Origin: Bosea sp. PAMC 26642
GTDB lineage: Bacteria; Pseudomonadota; Alphaproteobacteria; Rhizobiales; Beijerinckiaceae
Length of the DNA: 64,000 bases
Assembly (NCBI RefSeq): GCF_001562255.1
Contig: NZ_CP014301.1
Span: 3,844,001 to 3,908,000 of the forward strand
Direction: 5' to 3'
A program made the translations under genes and the position numbers. Position 1 is the first letter of the stretch; each line of letters opens with the position of its first letter. Of the stretch, positions 25,571 through 32,757 are shown in pieces. The notes under the pieces are model-generated. The model was given only the letters and a program-made list of their open reading frames with translations, ran no database searches and was not told the DNA's origin.

Positions 25571-26523
25571 GGGATGGCGGCTGTCTTCAAAGGCGGGATC
25601 GCGGCGTCGGGATAGATCGCCGCCATCAGGTCGCGGGCCGCCAGGGGCGCGCGCGGGCCGAATCCGAGCAGATAGAGTCCGTCCATGGCGACGAGTGCCT
25701 TGCGGCTCGCAGCCGGCGTCGACGAGAAGGCCGGCATGGCGAACATCACGTCCGGCGTCGTGTTGGGGCTGCCGCTGTTGCGCATCATCAGGACGATGTC
25801 AGGAGCCGCCTCGATGATCGCCTCGTCGGTCATCGGCTTGTAGCCCTCGATCGCGCTGGCGACATTGATCCCGCCGGCGAGACCGATGATGGCATCGGCC
25901 GTGCTGTTGCGGCCGCCGACCATGACGCGGCCGTTCTGCAGCGACAGCACGAAGAGGACGCGGCGGCGTGTCCTGAGCCCGTCGCGCAGGCGCGCCAGCT
26001 CGTCGAAGCGTTCGGTCGTCTGGGCGGCGAGGCGCCGCGCCGGCTCGGCGGCGCCCGCAAGCGTGCCGATCGCCTCGATCTTGGACGCGATGCCCTCAGG
26101 CGTCAGGTCCTCCGGGATTCGGGCGAGCTTCACGCCGGCCTCGCTCAGCAGGGAGATCGCATCCGGCGGACCGGCGCTCTGGATGGCGATGACCAGCGAG
26201 GGCTTGAGCGAGATCACGCCCTCGGCCGACAAGGCGCGCACATAGCCGATGCTGGCCTTGTCGCGCAGGGCGTCGATCGGGAACTGGCTGGTCGTGTCGA
26301 CACCGACGATGCGATCCTGCAGGCCAAGCGCATAGAGAACCTCGGTGATCACGCCGCCGGCCGCGACGATGCGGTCGGGCGTCTGCGCGACGGCGCGGGT
26401 GATGACGGCCGACGGCGCGACGAGACCGGCAACCGCAAGCAGGCTCAGCCCGATCGCGGCGGAGAACTCACGGCGGTCGGGCCGCGAGCGCCGGGCGGTC
26501 GCGGGGATGAATCGGCCTCGCAT
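25567..26523 (-). CDS. hmuT: Periplasmic heme-binding protein
   Basis: The 318-residue protein has a twin-arginine-like N-terminus (S-R-P-D-R-R-E-F-S-A-A-I-G-L-S) and a hydrophobic segment ending near A-V-A-Q. The substrate-binding fold starts R-I-V-A-A-G-G-V-I-T-E-V-L-Y-A-L-G, where the tyrosine corresponds to the heme ligand region of HmuT/PhuT. N-S-T-A-D-A-I-I-G-L-A-G-G near 200 is another family block. The start at 26523 was chosen because GAAGGAG sits 8 nt upstream. It is the first gene of hmuTUV. No TonB-dependent receptor or HmuS is in the window. Confidence 0.9.
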   Translation of the reverse strand: MRGRFIPATARRSRPDRREFSAAIGLSLLAVAGLVAPSAVITRAVAQTPDRIVAAGGVITEVLYALGLQDRIVGVDTTSQFPIDALRDKASIGYVRALSAEGVISLKPSLVIAIQSAGPPDAISLLSEAGVKLARIPEDLTPEGIASKIEAIGTLAGAAEPARRLAAQTTERFDELARLRDGLRTRRRVLFVLSLQNGRVMVGGRNSTADAIIGLAGGINVASAIEGYKPMTDEAIIEAAPDIVLMMRNSGSPNTTPDVMFAMPAFSSTPAASRKALVAMDGLYLLGFGPRAPLAARDLMAAIYPDAAIPPLKTAAIP

Positions 26524-26592
26524 GAACGCATCTCCTTCATCGTCCGACATACACCGGCCGCGGTCGAACGGGTGGGTCAGTTTGTGGGTGGT

Positions 26593-26623
26593 GATGTATT
26601 GGCTAGTTTTTAATTATTCAAAA
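26593..26623 (-). promoter_or_regulatory. Candidate hmuTUV promoter with Irr/ICE-like palindrome
   Basis: On the minus strand, TTTTGAATAATTAAAAA (26607-26623) fits the Irr box/ICE pattern TTTAGAA-N3-TTCTAAA at 11 of 14 defined positions. It overlaps a possible -35 (TTGAAT), followed 17 nt later by a poor -10 (TACATC). It lies 84 bp before hmuT. The region is AT-rich. The match is by eye and regulation is inferred. Confidence 0.4.
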
Positions 26624-26644
26624 TAAGCACTTAAGTCAGTAATA

Positions 26645-26673
26645 TTGACGTAGATATTCAGTTTTACTATAGG
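26645..26673 (+). promoter_or_regulatory. Candidate hmuQ-hutX promoter with RirA-type operator
   Basis: TTGACG (26645-26650), a 17-nt spacer and TATAGG (26668-26673) form a plausible sigma-70 promoter directed at hmuQ. A perfect TGA-N9-TCA sequence at 26646-26660 overlaps the -35 box. This is the iron-responsive operator pattern recognised by RirA in Rhizobiales, and the placement suits repression under iron-replete conditions. Confidence 0.5.
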
Positions 26674-26868
26674 GGGTCAAGGGCGAGGCCAGCATCGGCA
26701 TAGCCCTCCGCAAGCCAGCGACGCGCACAGCGTTCAGCCAGCCGTCACGTCATTCCGGTCGGGGGGCTGGGTCGATGCATTTGCAGATTATGGGCTTGCA
26801 GCTCCCGACACATGGGATTTGATTCAAGCAGACCCGGCCTGACGGCCAGCCAACCAAAAGGATATCCC

Positions 26869-27216
26869 ATGTTCATCGCCATGAACCGCTTCAAGGTCGT
26901 CAAGGGAGAGGAGGCCGCGTTCGAGACCATCTGGTCGTCGCGCAAGACGCGTCTCGACGAGATGGCGGGCTTCATCGCCTTCCATCTGCTGAAGGGTCCG
27001 GAGAAGGAAGACCACACGCTGTACTCCTCCCACACCACCTGGGCCTCGAAGGATGCCTTCACGGCCTGGACCAAATCCGAGCAGTTCCGCGAATCGCATC
27101 GCAATGCCGGCCAGCCGCGCGCGACGCCGATCTATCTCGGCCATCCCGAATTCGAGGGCTTCGAGACCGTCCTCAGCGAGGCCAATCCGCATACGCCGCG
27201 CCAGGCGGCGGAATAA
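26869..27216 (+). CDS. hmuQ: Heme-degrading monooxygenase, HmuQ-like
   Basis: The 115-residue protein is an ABM-fold (IsdG-like) monooxygenase. It has the rhizobial HmuQ pattern M-F-I-A-M-N-R-F, then F-H-L-L-K-G-P, D-H-T-L-Y-S-S-H-T-T-W and F-T-A-W-T-K-S-E-Q-F. HmuQ-type enzymes open the heme ring to release iron. The early asparagine and the histidine in S-H-T are the expected active-site residues. AAAGGAT upstream of the ATG decides the start. It is transcribed divergently from hmuTUV and followed by hutX. Confidence 0.85.
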   Translation: MFIAMNRFKVVKGEEAAFETIWSSRKTRLDEMAGFIAFHLLKGPEKEDHTLYSSHTTWASKDAFTAWTKSEQFRESHRNAGQPRATPIYLGHPEFEGFETVLSEANPHTPRQAAE

Positions 27217-27226
27217 GGACGTGGCG

Positions 27227-27748
27227 ATGACGACCGCAGAGGCGACGACACGCGATCCGATGGAGCATGTGCGCGAGCTTCTGGCCGCCAAGCCCGACGG
27301 CCTGATCGAGGCGATTGCGCGCGAAGCCGGCGTTTCGACGCGCACGGTCCTCGATCAGCTTCCTGCCGAGCAGCGGTTGCTGATCGCGCCGGAGCGGTTC
27401 GAGGAGCTCTGGCAGAACCTTGCGACCTGGGGGACCGTGCTGTTCCTGATGCACACCCCCGACGTCGTGCTGGAATGCGAGGGCTCGCTGCCTGTCGGCA
27501 GCTTCGGCCACGGCTATTACAATATCCACGGCGACAGCCCGATCGGCGGTCACATCAAGGCTGAAAATTGCCGGGCGATCTATCTCGTCGACCGCAAGAC
27601 GGCACAAGGGCGTCGTGCCTGCTCGGTGCAATTCTACAACGGCGCGGGCGACGTCATGTTCAAGGTCTTCGTCCGGCGTGACAAGGCGCGCGAACTGCTT
27701 GCCGACCAACTCGCTCGCTTCGAGGCTCTGAAGACCTGGGCTGCCTGA
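27227..27748 (+). CDS. hutX: Cytosolic heme utilisation protein HutX/HuvX
   Basis: The 173-residue protein belongs to the HutX/ChuX heme-carrier family. An N-terminal HTH-like segment (I-A-R-E-A-G-V-S-T-R-T-V-L-D-Q-L-P) is followed by a split-barrel half with G-S-F-G-H-G-Y-Y-N-I-H-G-D-S-P-I-G-G-H-I and V-M-F-K-V-F-V-R-R-D. Members bind heme in the cytoplasm and pass it to a degrading enzyme, here probably HmuQ encoded 10 bp upstream. TAAGGA lies before the ATG at 27227. Confidence 0.87.
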   Translation: MTTAEATTRDPMEHVRELLAAKPDGLIEAIAREAGVSTRTVLDQLPAEQRLLIAPERFEELWQNLATWGTVLFLMHTPDVVLECEGSLPVGSFGHGYYNIHGDSPIGGHIKAENCRAIYLVDRKTAQGRRACSVQFYNGAGDVMFKVFVRRDKARELLADQLARFEALKTWAA

Positions 27749-27912
27749 ATCGGCGGGTCGCCACAGCCTCAGACGGCACTAGCGGAATCACGCCTTGCAT
27801 TCCTGACGTCGGCTGACGAAGGCTGGTGCTGATGTGCGACGGAACGCGGCGGCCGTCGGCGCGTTCGCCCCGGCAGGCCGCGCCGGAGCGCGACCGTCAG
27901 CCGAGGTGCGCC

Positions 27913-28575
27913 ATGCAGGACGATCTTATCGCCCGGGACGATGCCGTCGTCGCGGAAGCATTGTCGCACTTTGCCGCGCTGCAGGACTGGCGGCGACAGG
28001 TCGTCGACCTCTATGCCGCCATAAGGGCGCTGCCGCCCGCCCAGGGCCTGGCGCAGTGGCGGACCATCCGGGACCGGCTGTTCCGCGAGCATTCACAGTC
28101 GCCGCTTTCGGTGGCGCGACGCGCACAGTTCGGCGGTATCGGCTATTTCCCGCACGATCCGGCCTTGCGCTTCGAGGTCGGGCTGGCAGCCGCGGCGGGC
28201 CGCGAGGCCATCAGGATCGAAGCCGGCAAGGACGGTACGATGACGCTCCTGCCCTATGCCCTGACACAGGGGCTCGCAGCGCCCCTCGGCAGAGAACTGA
28301 CGCTCTACTGGATCGAGGGCTATGGCGGCGGCACGTTCCTGCCCTTCGGCGACGCGACCAATGGCGACGAGACCTTCGCCGGCGGACGCTATCTGCTGGA
28401 CACGATCAAGGGCGCCGATCTCGGCAGGACGCCCGAGGGGAAGCTGATCCTGGATTTCAACTTTGCCTACTACCCGTCCTGTGCCTATTCGGAAGCCTGG
28501 GTCTGCCCGCTTTCGCCATTCGAGAACCGCCTGCCGGCGGCGGTGCGCGGCGGCGAGCGCGATCTCGCTTCGTAG
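27913..28575 (+). CDS. DUF1684 family protein
   Basis: The 220-residue protein matches DUF1684. An N-terminal helical region with F-R-E-H-S-Q-S-P-L precedes a beta-rich part with L-T-L-Y-W-I-E-G-Y-G-G-G-T-F-L-P-F-G-D, G-G-R-Y-L-L-D-T-I-K-G and L-D-F-N-F-A-Y-Y-P-S-C-A-Y-S. The last cysteine-containing block is the most conserved. Its biochemical function is not established. The ATG at 27913 has GAGGT upstream. It follows hutX by 165 bp, so it need not share the heme operon. Confidence 0.82.
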   Translation: MQDDLIARDDAVVAEALSHFAALQDWRRQVVDLYAAIRALPPAQGLAQWRTIRDRLFREHSQSPLSVARRAQFGGIGYFPHDPALRFEVGLAAAAGREAIRIEAGKDGTMTLLPYALTQGLAAPLGRELTLYWIEGYGGGTFLPFGDATNGDETFAGGRYLLDTIKGADLGRTPEGKLILDFNFAYYPSCAYSEAWVCPLSPFENRLPAAVRGGERDLAS

Positions 28576-28727
28576 TGCGATCCAAGACGAGACATTCGGG
28601 CGGGCCTGCCGTATCATAAGGCAGGCCAAGCCACGATCGCGCCATGAATGGTGCAGATGAGACCCGGTGACGGGCGTCATCGATCAGAATGTCGCTGGTT
28701 ACCATTTGTTAACCATGCGGGCGCACC

Positions 28728-30200
28728 TTGCCTCTCACTGATCCGCCCAACCTCGTCGAACCTCCTGATCCTCTATCGGCTTCGCCCCGCAGTCGCGAGC
28801 AACGGGAATCCCGCGACGACGCCTTGCCCGACATCCCGGTCCTGGACACGGATTTGTCTGCGCATCTGACCCTGGAAGAAGCCGTCTTTCCAACAGGCAA
28901 GACCGTCCTGCCGGCGGCCGAGCCGATCGAGGCCGGCAATTCCGCGGCATGGCGGACCAGCCTGTCGTCGGGACTGCTCCTCGCCTTGCGTTTCGTCCAG
29001 GCCCGCTTCCTGTCAGTTTGGGGCCTGCTCGCAGCCGCGGCTCTGTGCCCTCCGCAGGTCTTCGCCGATTTCGCCGTGTACTCGGCACTGGCCAATTTCG
29101 TCTCGATCGCCGCGCTGATGCGCTTCGAGGCGGTTTTCTTCCAGAGCTCGGATCAGCTCCGGCTCGGCCGCGCCTTCCGGCTGTCGCTGGCTGTTGGCCT
29201 CGCATTTCTCGTCGCGGCGACGCTTGCCGTCGCTGCCGCCGTGGCCTCCGGCCGAATCCTCGCAAGTTATGGAGCGATGTTCTGCGTCTCGCTGGCCGGG
29301 CGTGCCGTGCTCCGGCTGGTCTCGGCCGAGGCGACGGCGGAGGGTGATTTCGCGACGATCGGCAACTGCAACATCGTCCAGGCGCTGGTGCAGCCGGCCG
29401 TGATGGTCGCGCTGATCTGGCTGTTCGAAGCGACCTCGCTCGCCTTGTTCGCAGCCGATGCCATCGGCCATCTCGTCGCGGCCGGCTATCTTTTCCTCCG
29501 GCGCCGCCGCGCCGTCGGGGGACTGGTCTCGCCAAAGGCATGGTCCTGGGCCGAACTGCGGGATTCCGCCGTGCGCTGGCGCACGGCGCCTCTGATCCTG
29601 CTGCCGTCCGCGCTCCTGTCGTTCGGCTTCATGGTGATTCCGCTGCTGGCTTTGCCGATGACCAGCAACGCCGTGCTGGCCGCCCATGTCGCACTGGCGA
29701 TGCGGTTGCTCGAGGTGCCGACGCAGATGTTCGCCGCCGTCTCGGTACCACTCGCTTTGAGCAGCCTGCGCGCCAGGGAGGGCGAAGCCCGGCAGCGCTG
29801 GGCGCGTCACATCGCCCTGGGCCTGTTTATCGCCGCCGTCGCGCTGTTCACCGCCATCGCGCTCTTCGCGCTCGGTGCCGATTTTTTGCTGGACGATACG
29901 CAATGGGCGGAGATCGGCCAGGTCGTCGCCGCCATGGCCGTGTTCTATGGCGGGATCGCGCTGGTGGCGCCGCTGCACGAGATGGCGTCGCTGTCGCAGC
30001 AGCCCCACCGACAGGTCGCGGCCAATGCCATGGCGCTGGGGGCCGCCATGCTCGCCGTGTTCTCGTTCGGCAGCCTGTCTCCGGCGCTGCTCGGCACGAT
30101 CGGGCTGATCTCGCTGGCGCGGGGAGCGGCGCATCTCCGCTTCGCCTGGACCCGGCTCGGTGCGGAACTCTATGCTGCGGCGCCCCGGACCGTCGGCTGA
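28728..30200 (+). CDS. Second polysaccharide flippase-like membrane protein
   Basis: The 490-residue protein has an acidic, proline-rich N-terminal tail of about 75 residues and then about 12 hydrophobic segments. The pattern is that of the PST/Wzx oligosaccharide flippase superfamily, including P-Q-V-F-A-D-F-A-V-Y-S-A-L-A-N at the second helix. A polysaccharide translocation role is inferred. Its start is a TTG, since no ATG exists in frame before residue 115, and no good ribosome-binding site is seen. The true start is therefore doubtful. No glycosyltransferases adjoin it. Confidence 0.6.
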   Translation: MPLTDPPNLVEPPDPLSASPRSREQRESRDDALPDIPVLDTDLSAHLTLEEAVFPTGKTVLPAAEPIEAGNSAAWRTSLSSGLLLALRFVQARFLSVWGLLAAAALCPPQVFADFAVYSALANFVSIAALMRFEAVFFQSSDQLRLGRAFRLSLAVGLAFLVAATLAVAAAVASGRILASYGAMFCVSLAGRAVLRLVSAEATAEGDFATIGNCNIVQALVQPAVMVALIWLFEATSLALFAADAIGHLVAAGYLFLRRRRAVGGLVSPKAWSWAELRDSAVRWRTAPLILLPSALLSFGFMVIPLLALPMTSNAVLAAHVALAMRLLEVPTQMFAAVSVPLALSSLRAREGEARQRWARHIALGLFIAAVALFTAIALFALGADFLLDDTQWAEIGQVVAAMAVFYGGIALVAPLHEMASLSQQPHRQVAANAMALGAAMLAVFSFGSLSPALLGTIGLISLARGAAHLRFAWTRLGAELYAAAPRTVG

Positions 30201-30210
30201 GAGACCGTCG

Positions 30211-30933
30211 TCATTCGCGTCGGATCAGCCGATCCGCGATCAAGGACGAGAAGAAGCCCGGCTTGAACTCGCGCTCCAGCCGCTCCGGATCGTAGCCCTC
30301 GGCGACCCAGGTCAGGAACGGAATATCCTTGGCCAGCCCCTCGTGGCGATAGGCCTCGAAGAAGGCGTCGAGGATGCCGGTCTTGGCGAAACGGAAATGG
30401 CCGTAGCGGAAGGAAAGCTGGGCCGTAGCCTCGTCGAGCGGGCGTTTCTCGTGGATCAGCAGATAGAGTGCGGCGAAGAAACCGGCGCGGTCGGCGCCCG
30501 ATTTGCAGTGGACGAGCATCGGCTCCGCGATGCCCGCGAAGAAGGCCTGCGCGCCCAGGATCGTCTCCCGATCGGGGGCGCCGCGCGAGCGCAGCACGAA
30601 TTCGACGAGGTCGATGCCATGCCTCGCGCAGGCTTCGCGCTCCAGCGGCCAGCCGCCATGCTCGCGCCCGCCACGCAGGTTGACGATGGTCCGCACCCCC
30701 ATCCGTGCGAAGCGGGCGATATCGCGCGGCGTCGGCTGGGCGGTGCGCCAGAGGCCCGGCGTCACCTTGTGGGCATTGAGATAGGCGAGCCGGAAAACGC
30801 CATGATCGACCAGCAGCATGTTGGCCCAGGCGCGCGCACGGTCGAGCCGCCCGGCGATCGGTCGGTCCCAGCGCGCGATGCGCGCCATGCGCCTCGCATA
30901 GCGCTCCTCGTCGGGGCGCAGCCGGTTCAGCAC
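30211..30933 (-). CDS. Dual-specificity/tyrosine phosphatase family protein
   Basis: The 240-residue protein carries the cysteine-phosphatase loop H-C-K-S-G-A-D-R-A-G-F (CX5R) near residue 138. An upstream W-R-T-A-Q-P-T-P-R-D-I block and N-L-R-G-G-R-E are typical of the DSP/PTP group with bacterial Siw14-like members. Protein phosphotyrosine or a phosphoinositide/pyrophosphate could be the substrate. The start is a GTG; the frame continues openly upstream with basic residues but has no further ATG/GTG/TTG. It is convergent with, and only 10 bp from, the flippase-like gene. Confidence 0.75.
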   Translation of the reverse strand: MLNRLRPDEERYARRMARIARWDRPIAGRLDRARAWANMLLVDHGVFRLAYLNAHKVTPGLWRTAQPTPRDIARFARMGVRTIVNLRGGREHGGWPLEREACARHGIDLVEFVLRSRGAPDRETILGAQAFFAGIAEPMLVHCKSGADRAGFFAALYLLIHEKRPLDEATAQLSFRYGHFRFAKTGILDAFFEAYRHEGLAKDIPFLTWVAEGYDPERLEREFKPGFFSSLIADRLIRRE

Positions 30934-31090
30934 GGTCTCGTCCGATCGCTTGTCATGCAGCGCCCGATACCAGCGCTTAGGACGCCGCGCAAATCGCCGG
31001 CATTTACCCTCGTGCGAAGGTCGGGCTTGGCGTTTCGTATCCGAGCCCGCATAAGACGTCGCGGCTTACAATCTCGACAGGTTACGATCC

Positions 31091-31627
31091 ATGCGCCTTG
31101 ATGCCATTTCAATCGGCAAGAATCCTCCCGACGAAGTCAATGTGGTGATCGAAGTCGCCATCGGCGGGGAGCCGATCAAATACGAGATGGACAAGGAAGC
31201 CGGCACGCTCTTCGTCGACCGCTTCCTCTATACGCCGATGCGCTATCCTGGAAATTACGGCTTCATCCCGCACACCCTGTCGGAGGATGGCGACCCGTGC
31301 GACGTGCTCGTCGCCAACACCCGCCCGCTGATTCCAGGCTCCTATATCGCTGTCCGCCCGATCGGCGTGATGATGATGGAGGACGAGGGCGGCGGCGACG
31401 AGAAGATCATCGCCGTGCCGGTGCCCAAGCTGACCAAGCGCTACGAGAATGTCCACAACTACACCGACCTGCCCCAGATCACGCTCGACCAGATCCAGCA
31501 CTTCTTCGAGCACTACAAGGATCTCGAGCCCGGCAAATGGGTCAAGCTGGCCGGCTGGGGCGACGCCAGGAAGGCCAAGGAACTGATCGTCGAGGCGATG
31601 GACCGGGCCAAGGCGGCGAAGGCCTGA
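31091..31627 (+). CDS. ppa: Inorganic pyrophosphatase
   Basis: The 178-residue family I soluble pyrophosphatase hydrolyses PPi and drives biosynthetic reactions. The signature [10 protein letters not shown] is present near residues 63-72. [17 protein letters not shown] and the C-terminal K-W-V-K-L-A-G-W segment complete the active site. The length is normal. It is followed immediately by a palindromic repeat. Confidence 0.95.
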   Translation: MRLDAISIGKNPPDEVNVVIEVAIGGEPIKYEMDKEAGTLFVDRFLYTPMRYPGNYGFIPHTLSEDGDPCDVLVANTRPLIPGSYIAVRPIGVMMMEDEGGGDEKIIAVPVPKLTKRYENVHNYTDLPQITLDQIQHFFEHYKDLEPGKWVKLAGWGDARKAKELIVEAMDRAKAAKA

Positions 31628-31628
31628 A

Positions 31629-31776
31629 CCCTTCTCCCCTCGGGGGAGAAGGTGTCGAACGCAGTGAGACGGATGCGGGAAGGGTCGCATCCGCGGCCCT
31701 TTTCTTTTTCGGATGAAGCACTTCCCTTATCCGTCACGGCTTCGCCGTGCCACCTTCTCCCCCGAGGGGAGAAGGG
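31629..31776. repeat. Palindromic intergenic repeat element (148 bp)
   Basis: Each end is a 24-bp hairpin (CCCTTCTCCCCTCGGGGG at the left). The two ends are inverted copies of each other and continue into GGATGCGGGAAG/CTTCCCTTATCC near the core. The element fills the whole space between convergent ppa and the Mcl2-like gene. It may terminate both transcripts. Confidence 0.8.
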
Positions 31777-32652
31777 CTAACCCCCGATCGCCTCCGCCAG
31801 CGCGACGACCCGTGTCGCCATCTGAGCATGCAGGCGCTCGACCATGCGGCCGTCGAGCTGGAGCGCGCCCTTGTCGGCGTTCTCGGGCAACTCGAAAGCG
31901 GCGATGATCGCCTTTGCCTGCATCAGCGCCGCCTCGTCGGGCGCGAAGATGGCGTTGGCGGCGGCGACCTGGCCGGGATGGATCAGCGTCTTGCCGTCGA
32001 AGCCGAGATCGCGGGCCTGCTCGCATTCGGCCAGGAAGCCCGCCTCGTCCTTGAGGTTGTTGTAGACCCCGTCGATGATGTCGATGCCATGGGCGCGAGC
32101 GGCCAGCAGCGCCGTCGTCAGCCAGGGCAGCATCGGCGCGCGGCCAGGCACGAAGCGCGCGCGGGTCTCCTTGGCGAGGTCATTGGTCCCCATCACGAAA
32201 CAGGCCAGCCGTGAGGCGGGATCGCGCGCGGCCCGCGCGATGCGTTCGACGTCGAGGATGGCGAGCGGCGTCTCGATCATGGCCCAGAGCCGGATCTCAG
32301 GCGCGGCCCAGAGGCCATGCAGGCGCGAGCCGATCTCGAGCAGCGTCTCGGGGCTGGAGACCTTCGGGATCAGAATGGCATCGGGTTTCGCATCGGCGGC
32401 GGCGGCGAGATCGGCCGCAAACCACGGCGTGTCGAGGCCGTTGACGCGGATGACGATCTCGCGCTTGCCATAGCCGCCGGCCTTCACCGCGGCGCCGATC
32501 TGATCGCGCGCCATGGTCTTGGCATCGGGCGCGACGGCATCTTCGAGATCGAGGATCAGCACGTCGGCCGGGATCTCGCGGGCCTTTTCGAGCGCGCGCG
32601 CATTGGAACCGGGCATGTAGAGGACGCTGCGGCGGGGGCGTATGGTGGTCAT
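31777..32652 (-). CDS. HpcH/HpaI family CoA-ester lyase, Mcl2-like
   Basis: The 291-residue TIM-barrel protein resembles (3S)-malyl-CoA thioesterase (Mcl2) of the ethylmalonyl-CoA pathway more than CitE. It has R-S-V-L-Y-M-P-G-S-N, A-L-E-K-A, D-L-E-D-A-V-A, R-V-N-G-L-D-T, I-L-I-P-K-V-S, W-A-M-I-E-T, V-M-G-T-N-D-L-A-K-E and F-D-G-K-T-L-I-H-P. Mg2+-binding Glu and Asp lie in the I-E-T and D-L-E-D blocks. The substrate is probably malyl-CoA or citramalyl-CoA. CAGGAG sits 6 nt before the ATG at 32652. The mesaconyl-CoA hydratase gene 3 kb away supports the pathway assignment. Confidence 0.78.
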   Translation of the reverse strand: MTTIRPRRSVLYMPGSNARALEKAREIPADVLILDLEDAVAPDAKTMARDQIGAAVKAGGYGKREIVIRVNGLDTPWFAADLAAAADAKPDAILIPKVSSPETLLEIGSRLHGLWAAPEIRLWAMIETPLAILDVERIARAARDPASRLACFVMGTNDLAKETRARFVPGRAPMLPWLTTALLAARAHGIDIIDGVYNNLKDEAGFLAECEQARDLGFDGKTLIHPGQVAAANAIFAPDEAALMQAKAIIAAFELPENADKGALQLDGRMVERLHAQMATRVVALAEAIGG

Positions 32653-32757
32653 GACGGACTCCTGGCGACACTGACGCCGCTCTTCATTGCACTGCACACT
32701 AGACGTGACGCAGATGCAACGGCAGTTCTTCGAACGGTGGATTGGGAGCGCGCACTG

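Noticed and set aside
25567..26550. Longer hmuT starting at 26550
   Set aside because: The later ATG at 26523 has a well-spaced GAAGGAG and starts nearer the signal sequence.
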